Assembly (NCBI GenBank): GCA_002839805.1
Contig: PGYT01000002.1
Coordinates: 1-64,000, forward strand
Origin: Ignavibacteriae bacterium HGW-Ignavibacteriae-2
GTDB lineage: Bacteria > Bacteroidota > Ignavibacteria > Ignavibacteriales > Melioribacteraceae
DNA length: 64,000 nt
Reading direction: 5' to 3'
Shown here: positions 27,316-34,989 of the stretch, piece after piece
How positions within the stretch are numbered: position 1 is the first letter of the stretch
Layout: each line of letters opens with the position of its first letter
Notes under the pieces: model-generated
What the model was told of the DNA's origin: nothing
The model's input: only the letters and a program-made list of their open reading frames with translations
The model's database searches: none
Position numbers and translations under genes: made by a program

Positions 27316-28316
27316 AATCGGAACTCATCGATAAATTTGGACGTAAACATAATTATCTGCGAATATCACTTACAGACAAATGTAATTTTAATTGCACGTA
27401 TTGTAATCCTAATAACCATATGAGCTATAGCGTCAAAAAAAGTAATTTATTAACATATGAAGAAATACTTAGGATGATGCATTTGTTCGCGGATAATCAT
27501 GGATTCAATAAATTCCGATTTACCGGAGGGGAACCTTTTGCTCGCAAAGGCTTAATGGATTTTTTCAAAAATGTTAAATTTCTAAAAGACAAATTCGGAT
27601 TTAAGACCGGAATAACAACAAACGGTTCCCTTCTAAAAGGAAACTGTTCCGGGCTGTTTTCCGCAGGGATTGATAATCTGAATATCAGTCTTGACTCCTT
27701 AAATATGGAAAATTTTAATAAAATAACCGGGAAAAACTATTTTCAGTACGTTATTTCCGCAATTGACGAAGCAATTGAGGCGGGCTACACTAACATAAAA
27801 ATAAACTGTGTTGTTATTAAAAATTCAAATGACAACGAACTTGTTGACTTCGTAAATTTCGCGATTGCTAAGAATTTGAATGTCAGGTTTATTGAATATA
27901 TGCCCTTTGGAAACAACGATTGGCAAAACAACGGTTTTGTCAGTTATAACGAAATGTTCAATTTTATCAGTAATCATTTTAAATTGATTCCTGCAAAGAA
28001 CAACAATAATAATGTCGCGAAGGATTTCTTAATTGAAGGACATAATGGAGTAATCAGTTTTATAAGTTCAATATCTCAACATTTTTGCGGCTCGTGTAAC
28101 AGGTTAAGAGTTTCAAGCGACGGGAAAATAAGGGTATGTTTGTTTACCAATGGGAATAGTGAATTAAATATTAAAGAAATGTTCAGGGACGGATATTCGG
28201 ACAATGACATAAGTGATGAGTTAATAAAATTGCTTAACGAAAAATGGGAAAAACATCCGGGCGTAACGGAACTCAGGGCATTAAAAGAAAACAACATGTT
28301 TAAAATTGGTGGATAA
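27312..28316 (+). CDS. moaA: GTP 3',8-cyclase MoaA
   Basis: The 334-residue radical SAM enzyme makes the first molybdenum-cofactor intermediate. The N-terminal cluster CNFNCTYC has C24, C28 and C31 (CxxxCxxC). FTGGEPF is the SAM-binding strand. The C-terminal second cluster is CGSCNRLRVSSDGKIRVC and the protein ends in GG, which in MoaA is needed for activity. All key residues are present. It overlaps the CHR gene by 4 bases and the moaC start by 1 base, so they are translationally coupled. Confidence 0.97.
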   Translation: MKSELIDKFGRKHNYLRISLTDKCNFNCTYCNPNNHMSYSVKKSNLLTYEEILRMMHLFADNHGFNKFRFTGGEPFARKGLMDFFKNVKFLKDKFGFKTGITTNGSLLKGNCSGLFSAGIDNLNISLDSLNMENFNKITGKNYFQYVISAIDEAIEAGYTNIKINCVVIKNSNDNELVDFVNFAIAKNLNVRFIEYMPFGNNDWQNNGFVSYNEMFNFISNHFKLIPAKNNNNNVAKDFLIEGHNGVISFISSISQHFCGSCNRLRVSSDGKIRVCLFTNGNSELNIKEMFRDGYSDNDISDELIKLLNEKWEKHPGVTELRALKENNMFKIGG

Positions 28317-28789
28317 TGAAAAACTTTACTCATATTAATAAAAATGGTAAAGCTAAAATGGTTGACGTTAGCGAAAAAACAAAATCTAACAGAACTGCGG
28401 AAGCTTATGCAGAGGTTCATGTTTCTACTGAAGTGTTCAAAAAAATAAAGATGAACGAAGTTGTAAAAGGTGATGTACTTACTGTTGCGAAATTAGCTGG
28501 GATACAAGCAGCAAAAAAAACTTATGAACTGATTCCGCTTTGTCATAATATTTTTATAAGTACTATTGAAGTTGAATTCACATTATCTGAAGAGGACAAC
28601 TTAATTAAAGTTTTTTCTTTCGCTAAAACAAATTCAGTAACTGGCATTGAAATGGAAGCATTAACTGCAGCTAGTGTGGCTGCTCTTACAATTTACGATA
28701 TGTGTAAAGCAATAGACAAATCGATTGTGATTTCGAATATTAAACTATTATCCAAAACCGGTGGAAAATCGGGAGACTACAAAATTTAA
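28316..28789 (+). CDS. moaC: Cyclic pyranopterin monophosphate synthase MoaC
   Basis: The 157-residue protein has the MoaC motifs MVDVSEKTKSNRTAEA, LIPLCHNI, GIEMEALTAASVAALTIYDMCKA and LLSKTGGKSGDYK. It converts the MoaA product into cyclic pyranopterin monophosphate. Its length is normal for the family. The ATG overlaps the moaA stop by one base. No moaD or moaE is seen nearby, so the later sulfur-insertion step must be encoded elsewhere. Confidence 0.97.
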   Translation: MKNFTHINKNGKAKMVDVSEKTKSNRTAEAYAEVHVSTEVFKKIKMNEVVKGDVLTVAKLAGIQAAKKTYELIPLCHNIFISTIEVEFTLSEEDNLIKVFSFAKTNSVTGIEMEALTAASVAALTIYDMCKAIDKSIVISNIKLLSKTGGKSGDYKI

Positions 28790-28804
28790 TTAGAATGGAC
28801 TAAT

Positions 28805-29266
28805 ATGGTAAATGAAAATACATATAATAATTCGGGCAGAGTTCTCGCAATTTCCGTAAGCAAGAAAAAAGGGATTCCCAAAAGTAATATCGAAACAGCC
28901 AGTTTAATTGAGAATTATGGTATAGATGGAGACGCGCATGCGGGTAAATGGCACAGGCAGGTGAGCTTTTTAGCAGTTGAAAGTATTGAGAAAATGAGAA
29001 ATGCCGGTTTGCCTGATATTCGACCTGGAGCATTTGCCGAAAACATTACCACGGAATTTATAAATGTTCCGGAACTTAAAATCGGTACTCGAGTTCAAAT
29101 TGGCAGCGATGCGGAATTGGAAATTACACAGATTGGTAAAGAATGCCATTCACGTTGTGCAATATTTTATACAGTCGGCGATTGCGTTATGCCGCGAGAG
29201 GGTATATTCGCAAAGGTTATTAAATCAGGTGAAATTAAAATTAACGATTCCATTAATGTGATCTAA
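28805..29266 (+). CDS. MOSC-domain protein
   Basis: The 153-residue stand-alone MOSC protein has the fold landmarks GIDGDAHAGKWHRQVSFLA, RPGAFAENITTE, and the conserved Cys in IGKECHSRCAI that carries the sulfur or binds the cofactor. MOSC proteins handle molybdenum cofactor or sulfur transfer to it. Lying between moaC and moeA, it probably acts in cofactor maturation; stand-alone forms of this size are sometimes found where MoaB/MogA would be. The exact reaction is not established by sequence. Confidence 0.9.
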   Translation: MVNENTYNNSGRVLAISVSKKKGIPKSNIETASLIENYGIDGDAHAGKWHRQVSFLAVESIEKMRNAGLPDIRPGAFAENITTEFINVPELKIGTRVQIGSDAELEITQIGKECHSRCAIFYTVGDCVMPREGIFAKVIKSGEIKINDSINVI

Positions 29267-29329
29267 CTTATTTTGTTAACGCATCTATTTTAAACAAATA
29301 GCGCTAATTTCATTTTAAGGAAGCTGAAT

Positions 29330-30538
29330 GTGATAAGTTACAACGAAGCTGTAAAATCAATTGAAAAAGAATTCAATACCATAATAATTGATATAGAAGA
29401 AATTCCTTTGGAAATGGCCTCACAAAGAACATTGGCGGAAAACGTATACGCCGATGTAAATCTCCCTCCTTTTGATAATTCCGCAGTAGATGGAATAGCA
29501 ATTAAATTTAACAAAGATATTACTAAATGGAATATAATCGGCGAAATATCCGCGGGTAATTTTTCTGAATTTGATTTTAACGATAATTCTGCTGTATCAA
29601 TTATGACTGGAAGTAAGATACCTGAATTCTGTGATACAATAATTCCAGTTGAAGATATCATTCTGTATAAACAATCTGCTACAATAAAAGATCAAGTGAA
29701 AATTAAAACTGGAATGAATATTCGCGGAATGGGTAGCGATATTAAATCGGGAGAATTGGTACTGCCTGAGAATATTTTATTAAAATCGCGTCATTTAGCT
29801 GCGGCGGCTTCATGCGGTAAAAGTGTGCTCAAAGTATTAAGTCCGCTACAAATTGCCGTTTTAGCTACGGGTGATGAGTTGATAGATGTAAGCGAAAAAC
29901 CGGAAAATGATAAAATACGGGTTTCTAATACTTATGCATTGTGTTCTGGGATTAAGGAATTGAATCAAAGTCCGCTGAACCTTGGATTTATAAAGGATAA
30001 CAGAGAGCTAATAAAATTACGATTGAGAAAAGTACTAAGTTCAGATGTTAATATTCTTATAACTACAGGAGGAGTATCGGTTGGCAAGTTCGATTATGTA
30101 AAAGATTTATTCAAAGAACTTGGCGTTAAAGAAATATTTTGGCGTGCTAATATTAAACCGGGTAAACCAGCGTTTTTCGGAATTTTTGAGGTAAATAATA
30201 AAAAAAAATTGATATTCGGTTTACCAGGAAATCCTGTGTCAAGCCTTGTTAATTTCGAGATTTATATAAAACCATTTATATTGAAGATGTACGGCATGGG
30301 TAAAATTGAAAAAGTATCGGCTTTTCTTGAAAATGATTTGAATAAGAAAGACAATAAACGTCATTTTATGAAAGCTTATTTACAGGAGGATGGAGGCGGA
30401 AGGTATCACGTTACATCTCATATTTCTCAATCATCAGGCAACCTCGTGGAACTAAGCAAATCCAACTGCCTGATTGAAATTGATGAGAAAAAATTAAATC
30501 CGCGTAAAGGAGAAACAGTTACATGTATAAAGATATAA
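29330..30538 (+). CDS. moeA: Molybdopterin molybdenumtransferase MoeA
   Basis: The 402-residue protein inserts molybdate into adenylylated molybdopterin. Motifs are DNSAVDGIAIK, GSKIPEFCDTIIPVED, LATGDELI, TTGGVSVGKFDYV and FGLPGNPVSS, in the usual order for MoeA domains I to IV. The start is GTG (preceded by AAGGAAG); an ATG two bases earlier is out of frame. It overlaps mobA by 16 bases. Confidence 0.96.
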   Translation: MISYNEAVKSIEKEFNTIIIDIEEIPLEMASQRTLAENVYADVNLPPFDNSAVDGIAIKFNKDITKWNIIGEISAGNFSEFDFNDNSAVSIMTGSKIPEFCDTIIPVEDIILYKQSATIKDQVKIKTGMNIRGMGSDIKSGELVLPENILLKSRHLAAAASCGKSVLKVLSPLQIAVLATGDELIDVSEKPENDKIRVSNTYALCSGIKELNQSPLNLGFIKDNRELIKLRLRKVLSSDVNILITTGGVSVGKFDYVKDLFKELGVKEIFWRANIKPGKPAFFGIFEVNNKKKLIFGLPGNPVSSLVNFEIYIKPFILKMYGMGKIEKVSAFLENDLNKKDNKRHFMKAYLQEDGGGRYHVTSHISQSSGNLVELSKSNCLIEIDEKKLNPRKGETVTCIKI

Positions 30539-31149
30539 CGGGAATAATACTGGCTGGCGGTAAAAGTACACGTATGGGCGAAAACAAATCGTTTCTTAAA
30601 ATAAACGGTGAGTTTGTTATTGAACGTGTAGTTAAATTGATGAAAGGTATTTTCGAAAAAAACATAATTATTACTAACACACCACAAGAATATGAATTTT
30701 TAAAAACACCTGTCTTTAAGGACATATATACTTACAAAGGTCCTCTGGCGGGAATTCATTCCGGATTAAGACATAGCGAGACGGAACAGAATTTTATTAT
30801 CTCCTGCGATATTCCTTTAATGAGGGGTGAAATAATAGATTATATTATTAATTATAAAACAGAAAAACCTGTAACAGTTTGCCGTGCCGACGGTTTTATT
30901 CAACAGCTGGCCGGAAGATATTCGAAAAATGTTTTGCCATATACGGAAAAAGTATTAGAAGAAAATAATACTGAAGTTCGAGATCAACAGCAAAACCAAA
31001 GAAAATGCGCTGTGCTCTCTATGCTTGAAATTGTTGGCTCAGCAATTATTGAGGTTGAAAATCTGGATTTTTACGACGAGGCAATATTTTATAATATGAA
31101 CAGGCCTGAGGATTATAAATATATTCTTGATAAATTAAAAAATAAATGA
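30523..31149 (+). CDS. mobA: Molybdenum cofactor guanylyltransferase MobA
   Basis: The 208-residue nucleotidyltransferase has the signature ILAGGKSTRMGENKSFLKING (GTP-binding loop), YKGPLAGIHSGL and ISCDIPLM with the metal-binding Asp. MobA attaches GMP to build bis-MGD, the form of the cofactor used by DMSO-reductase-family enzymes, which fits the oxidoreductase encoded 3.8 kb downstream. It overlaps moeA and is followed after 4 bases by the Rieske gene, so the Moco operon may read into the respiratory genes. Confidence 0.95.
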   Translation: MYKDITGIILAGGKSTRMGENKSFLKINGEFVIERVVKLMKGIFEKNIIITNTPQEYEFLKTPVFKDIYTYKGPLAGIHSGLRHSETEQNFIISCDIPLMRGEIIDYIINYKTEKPVTVCRADGFIQQLAGRYSKNVLPYTEKVLEENNTEVRDQQQNQRKCAVLSMLEIVGSAIIEVENLDFYDEAIFYNMNRPEDYKYILDKLKNK

Positions 31150-31153
31150 TCTA

Positions 31154-31609
31154 TTGCGGTTTTTATTCATTAACTCTGACCGGAAATATTTATTGACTGC
31201 CGACAAACAAATAACACGCAAAAAATTCTTCAGATATTCATTTTATCTGCTCACTTTTCCTCTCATCTATTTATGGGCAAAACTGATTGAGGAAAGGGAA
31301 AGTTTAATCGATACTAAAAAGCTTATTAAAATTCCTTTGGATCTGCCGAACGGCGCCTCGGTTTACGATGATGTTTTAATTTATAAGCAATACGATTTGC
31401 TTAAAATATTTTCAGCCAGTTGCACTCATCTGGGCTGCAAAATTAATAAAATTGATTCAGGTAATTTTGTTTGTCCGTGTCATGGTTCAAAGTATTTATT
31501 CAATGGAGAGGTTTCCGAAGGCCCGGCCTACAAAAGCTTAAAACAATTGGACTATAAAATTGATCAAAAAGAAAAAGTAATACTGGTTGAAATAAATGGC
31601 AAGGTTTAA
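31154..31609 (+). CDS. Rieske [2Fe-2S] protein of a cytochrome bc-type complex
   Basis: The protein has 151 residues. The cluster motifs are CTHLGC and CPCHGS, with the C and H residues that bind the 2Fe-2S centre. The N-terminus has ITRKKFF, a Tat-like TRKKFF motif, before one membrane helix (YSFYLLTFPLIYLW), as expected for a Rieske subunit. The start at 31154 is TTG, 4 bases after mobA; a second TTG at 31193, with GGAAA upstream, would give a shorter protein with the same helix and cannot be excluded. It overlaps the cytochrome gene by 14 bases. It should move electrons from quinol at cytochrome b. Confidence 0.92.
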   Translation: MRFLFINSDRKYLLTADKQITRKKFFRYSFYLLTFPLIYLWAKLIEERESLIDTKKLIKIPLDLPNGASVYDDVLIYKQYDLLKIFSASCTHLGCKINKIDSGNFVCPCHGSKYLFNGEVSEGPAYKSLKQLDYKIDQKEKVILVEINGKV

Positions 31610-34346
31610 TAAATTTTTGCGAACAAAATTAGTCCCATTATTCTATTTCGATACTTTTGGCAATATCGCTATTGCATCGCTAATTATCTGTTCTGTTTCC
31701 GGAATATTTTTAGCTATCGTTTTCGATGTTAATTCTCCATACGACTCAATCGCAAAAATTTTGATGATCAGTTCCTCAGGCACATTTATTAGAAATTTGC
31801 ATTATTGGAGCGCGCAGATTTTTCTGATTTTTACCTTTCTGCATATCTGGGATCATTTTAACAAAAAAACTGAAGGGAAAGTTAAACCAGGTGTCTGGCT
31901 ACGACTGACAATTTCAATTTCTGTGGTTCTTTTTGTTATGTTGTCCGGATTTATACTTAAAGACGATGCCGACAGCCGACAGGCATTTTTAATTTTACAA
32001 AACCTTATCGAAAACATTCCTTTTGCCGGGAATATACTTTCCAGTACATTTTTGGGAAGCGGAGAAAATCTGCAAATTTTATATATTCATCACATTGTTA
32101 CGGCAACTATTTTCATAATTATTGTAACATACGAACACTCAAAAATAATTTGGACAAAACTTTCAACTTTTTTTTATACACTTATTTATTCCGTTCTATT
32201 AAGTTTATTTTTAACTCCCGAACTTCATGATTCTTTATCACCAGTAATTAAAGGTCCATGGTATTTTTTGGGACTCCAGGAACTACTGCACTGGACGAGC
32301 AACCCGATATATTCAATAATAGTTTTATTTCTCCTAACGCTTTTATTTTATTTTCTGCCTAAATTTTCTTTTGAAAGACGAGAATTTTTCAAAAAAGGAT
32401 TTATCTACCTAACTCTCATTTATTTTACTTTAACTTTGTTCGCTTATTTTTTCAGAGGCGAAAACTGGTTATTAACCTTTCCATGGAACAATCCTAAGTT
32501 AAATTATTTTGACACAGGATTAATAAATTTCGAAAACAAATTCCCTGCAGATACAATCAAACAATTCAGTTACGCGAATAACCGTCTAGAAGGTTGTTTA
32601 ACATGTCATTCAAATATTTCCGGTTTTACAGATTCGCACAATCCGCAGGCGATCGGATGTACTTCGTGCCATGCAGGAAATCCATTTACGTTCGATAAAG
32701 ATAAAGCTCACTATCAAATGATTTTGATTCCGGGCAACGAATCTAATTATAATCGTTCTTGCGGCACTATTAATTGCCATCCTGCAATTGTACAGCGTGT
32801 ACCCAATTCAATTATGTCTACATTATCGGGAATGATAAGTGTAAATAAATTTGTTTTTGAAGAGGACAATTCACCGGATAATCCATATCATGTAAAAAAC
32901 CTGGGAAACAGTGCGGCAGAAAGTCATCTGCGTAATTTATGTGTTTCCTGTCATATTGGAAACGAAAAAACTGAATTGGGTCCCATTACTCAGCTCTCCA
33001 GAGGAGGGGGCTGCAACGCCTGTCATCTAAATTATACCAATGAAGCAAAATCCCAGTTATCTCTATATACTAAAAATATATCGAAAGATACACTTCCTCT
33101 TCTGCACCCAAGCTTATCATTGAATATCACTAATGATCACTGTTTTGGCTGTCATAGTCGTTCGGGTAGAATATCAACAAATTACGAAGGCTGGCACGAG
33201 ACCAAACTAAGACCGGATAATGTTGAAGAATCGGACAGATATAGAATTCTTGAGGACGAAAGAGTATTTGAATTTGTGAAAGCCGATGTTCATCACGTAG
33301 CCGGTATGGATTGTATTGATTGTCATAATTCTTACGAAACAATGGGGGATGGAAATTTATACTCCCATAAAGAAGATCAGGTTAAAATAGAATGTATTGA
33401 TTGTCATTTAACATCAGCACCACAGACCGCGAATATAAATTCTTTCGATGCGGAATCTAATAAGATAATCAAACTGAGAAAAATAAATTTTACCGGCCAA
33501 AAATTTTTGATAGGGAAAAAATCCGGTTACCCGTTAATCAATACATTTGTGGATTCTTTAAACAATGCGAAGCTTGTAACCAAAAACAGAAAAAAAACGC
33601 TCTTGCTGAATCCTCCTGCTAATATCTGCACTGCTGGCAAAGCCCACAAAGATCTATCATGCAGCAGCTGTCACACATCATGGGTGCCTCAATGTATAGG
33701 ATGCCATACCGAATATAATCCTGCAAACAGAAGTTTTGATCTGCTAATAAATAAAGAAATCAAGGGTGAGTGGATTGAACATATAGGAGATTTTTTTGCA
33801 GAACTGCCCACTCTTGGCGTAAAAACAAAAAAAGAAGTTGATGGAAGAGAAACGCGTGTAATTGATACTTTTATGCCCGGAATGATTATGACGCTCGACA
33901 AAAAGAATTTTAAGAATAATAATTCTAATACTATTTTCAAAAGGTTATTTGCTCCAACATTTTCACACACTATTAATAGAGAAAGCAGAGATTGCAAATC
34001 GTGCCATAATAGTTCTTTAGCTTTAGGTTACGGCAGAGGTAAATTAAATTTTATAATTTCCGGAAAAACAGGGCGATGGCAATTTATTCCCAAATACGCC
34101 GCAATTAAATATGACGGATTGCCTGAAGACGGCTGGACTGGTTTTCTTAAAGAAAGGCGAGACCAATCTGCTACTCGTTCAAACTCCAGACCTTTTTTAA
34201 TAGAAGAGCAAAAAAAGATACTGACTGTGGGGAGTTGTTTAATTTGCCATAAACAAACCTCTTCTCTAATTATTAATTCCTTAACACATTTTGATTCACT
34301 CAAACAGAATTTATCCCCTAAATGTGTGCTTCCTGATTGGAATTAG
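31596..34346 (+). CDS. Cytochrome b fused to a 12-haem cytochrome c
   Basis: The protein has 916 residues. Residues 1 to about 300 are a full cytochrome b: four helices with paired His ligands (LHYWSAQ, HIWDH, HHIVTA), then a subunit-IV-like part with GPWYFLGLQELLHW in place of the PEWY motif. From about residue 330 a large extracytoplasmic domain has eleven CXXCH sites and one CX4CH site (CGTINCH), giving 12 possible c-type haems. The neighbouring Rieske protein completes a quinol-oxidising complex, with the multihaem domain replacing cytochrome c1. This is much larger than a classical cytochrome b. The electron acceptor is not known. Confidence 0.9.
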   Translation: MARFNKFLRTKLVPLFYFDTFGNIAIASLIICSVSGIFLAIVFDVNSPYDSIAKILMISSSGTFIRNLHYWSAQIFLIFTFLHIWDHFNKKTEGKVKPGVWLRLTISISVVLFVMLSGFILKDDADSRQAFLILQNLIENIPFAGNILSSTFLGSGENLQILYIHHIVTATIFIIIVTYEHSKIIWTKLSTFFYTLIYSVLLSLFLTPELHDSLSPVIKGPWYFLGLQELLHWTSNPIYSIIVLFLLTLLFYFLPKFSFERREFFKKGFIYLTLIYFTLTLFAYFFRGENWLLTFPWNNPKLNYFDTGLINFENKFPADTIKQFSYANNRLEGCLTCHSNISGFTDSHNPQAIGCTSCHAGNPFTFDKDKAHYQMILIPGNESNYNRSCGTINCHPAIVQRVPNSIMSTLSGMISVNKFVFEEDNSPDNPYHVKNLGNSAAESHLRNLCVSCHIGNEKTELGPITQLSRGGGCNACHLNYTNEAKSQLSLYTKNISKDTLPLLHPSLSLNITNDHCFGCHSRSGRISTNYEGWHETKLRPDNVEESDRYRILEDERVFEFVKADVHHVAGMDCIDCHNSYETMGDGNLYSHKEDQVKIECIDCHLTSAPQTANINSFDAESNKIIKLRKINFTGQKFLIGKKSGYPLINTFVDSLNNAKLVTKNRKKTLLLNPPANICTAGKAHKDLSCSSCHTSWVPQCIGCHTEYNPANRSFDLLINKEIKGEWIEHIGDFFAELPTLGVKTKKEVDGRETRVIDTFMPGMIMTLDKKNFKNNNSNTIFKRLFAPTFSHTINRESRDCKSCHNSSLALGYGRGKLNFIISGKTGRWQFIPKYAAIKYDGLPEDGWTGFLKERRDQSATRSNSRPFLIEEQKKILTVGSCLICHKQTSSLIINSLTHFDSLKQNLSPKCVLPDWN

Positions 34347-34543
34347 ATGTAGTTAAACTACTATTATTTTTAGATATCAAATCCGCTTAATCCCATTTTT
34401 TGGAAGAAGATATTATATCTTTTCTCAAGACTAGGAGGTCTTTTGAAATTAAATTTCGAAAACAGTTTATTTTCAAATATTTTGGAATGGCAAGAAAGTT
34501 GATATTTATAAATATCAACAATTTCCGAATTACGAGATTTTTA
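34347..34543 (+). promoter_or_regulatory. Promoter/operator region of the sulfur-redox operon
   Basis: This AT-rich gap of about 200 bases holds a perfect 22-bp palindrome at 34498-34519 with half-site GTTGATATTTA. The MerR-type regulator encoded right after it is the obvious candidate to bind there. Confidence 0.5.
34498..34519. promoter_or_regulatory. Perfect 22-bp palindrome, candidate operator
   Basis: The half-site GTTGATATTTA is followed directly by its exact inverse. It lies 24 bases upstream of the MerR start codon. MerR-family proteins bind long dyads between the -35 and -10 elements. The TTGAT/ATCAA ends also recall FNR-type sites, but the spacing (10 bases) is too long for FNR. 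Confidence 0.5.
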
Positions 34544-34987
34544 ATGAATATTGATTTCCCAAACTCCGAACCTGTTTTTCCAATCAGTACCGCAGCAAAA
34601 TTATTAAACATTTCTGTTCATACATTACGCATGTACGAAAAAGAAGGATTAATTATACCGAAAAAAACTGAAGGCAATCAAAGAGCTTATTCACAGAAAG
34701 ACTTGGAAAGAGTAGCCTGCATTCGTAAGGCGATAAATGAACATAAAATTAGCATAAACGGAATTAAAACGATTTATTCTTTGATTCCTTGCTGGAATAT
34801 AATAGGATGCTCATCAGAAGACAGAGTAAACTGCCAGGCATACATCGGTCACTCCCAACCATGTTGGTCATATAAACATCCAAATACAACCTGTGAGCAC
34901 AGGGATTGTAATCAATGTTCAGTATATAAAGAAACATTTAATTGCGGTCAGGTTAAAGATTTAATAAAAAACATAGCTAAGGATTAA
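34544..34987 (+). CDS. MerR-family regulator with C-terminal Cys-rich CW-type domain
   Basis: The protein has 147 residues. A MerR helix-turn-helix (FPISTAAKLLNISVHTLRMYEKEGLI) is followed by the dimer helix. The last 60 residues have nine cysteines in a pattern CWNIIGC, NCQAYIG, PCWSYK, CEHRDCNQC and CGQ. This resembles the two-CW domain found in proteins from anaerobes and may bind iron-sulfur or another metal. It probably senses redox state, metal or reactive sulfur and controls the operon starting two bases downstream. ATG 34544 is chosen because an upstream ORF extension (from 34400) lacks domain sequence and would cover the palindrome. Confidence 0.85.
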   Translation: MNIDFPNSEPVFPISTAAKLLNISVHTLRMYEKEGLIIPKKTEGNQRAYSQKDLERVACIRKAINEHKISINGIKTIYSLIPCWNIIGCSSEDRVNCQAYIGHSQPCWSYKHPNTTCEHRDCNQCSVYKETFNCGQVKDLIKNIAKD

Positions 34988-34989
34988 AT

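Noticed and set aside
34498-34519. FNR-type binding site
   Set aside because: The TTGAT/ATCAA ends fit but the spacing is 10 bases, not 4.
34400-34543. N-terminal extension of the MerR regulator from 34400
   Set aside because: The extra 48 residues match no domain, overlap the palindrome, and the helix-turn-helix begins normally a few residues after the ATG at 34544.
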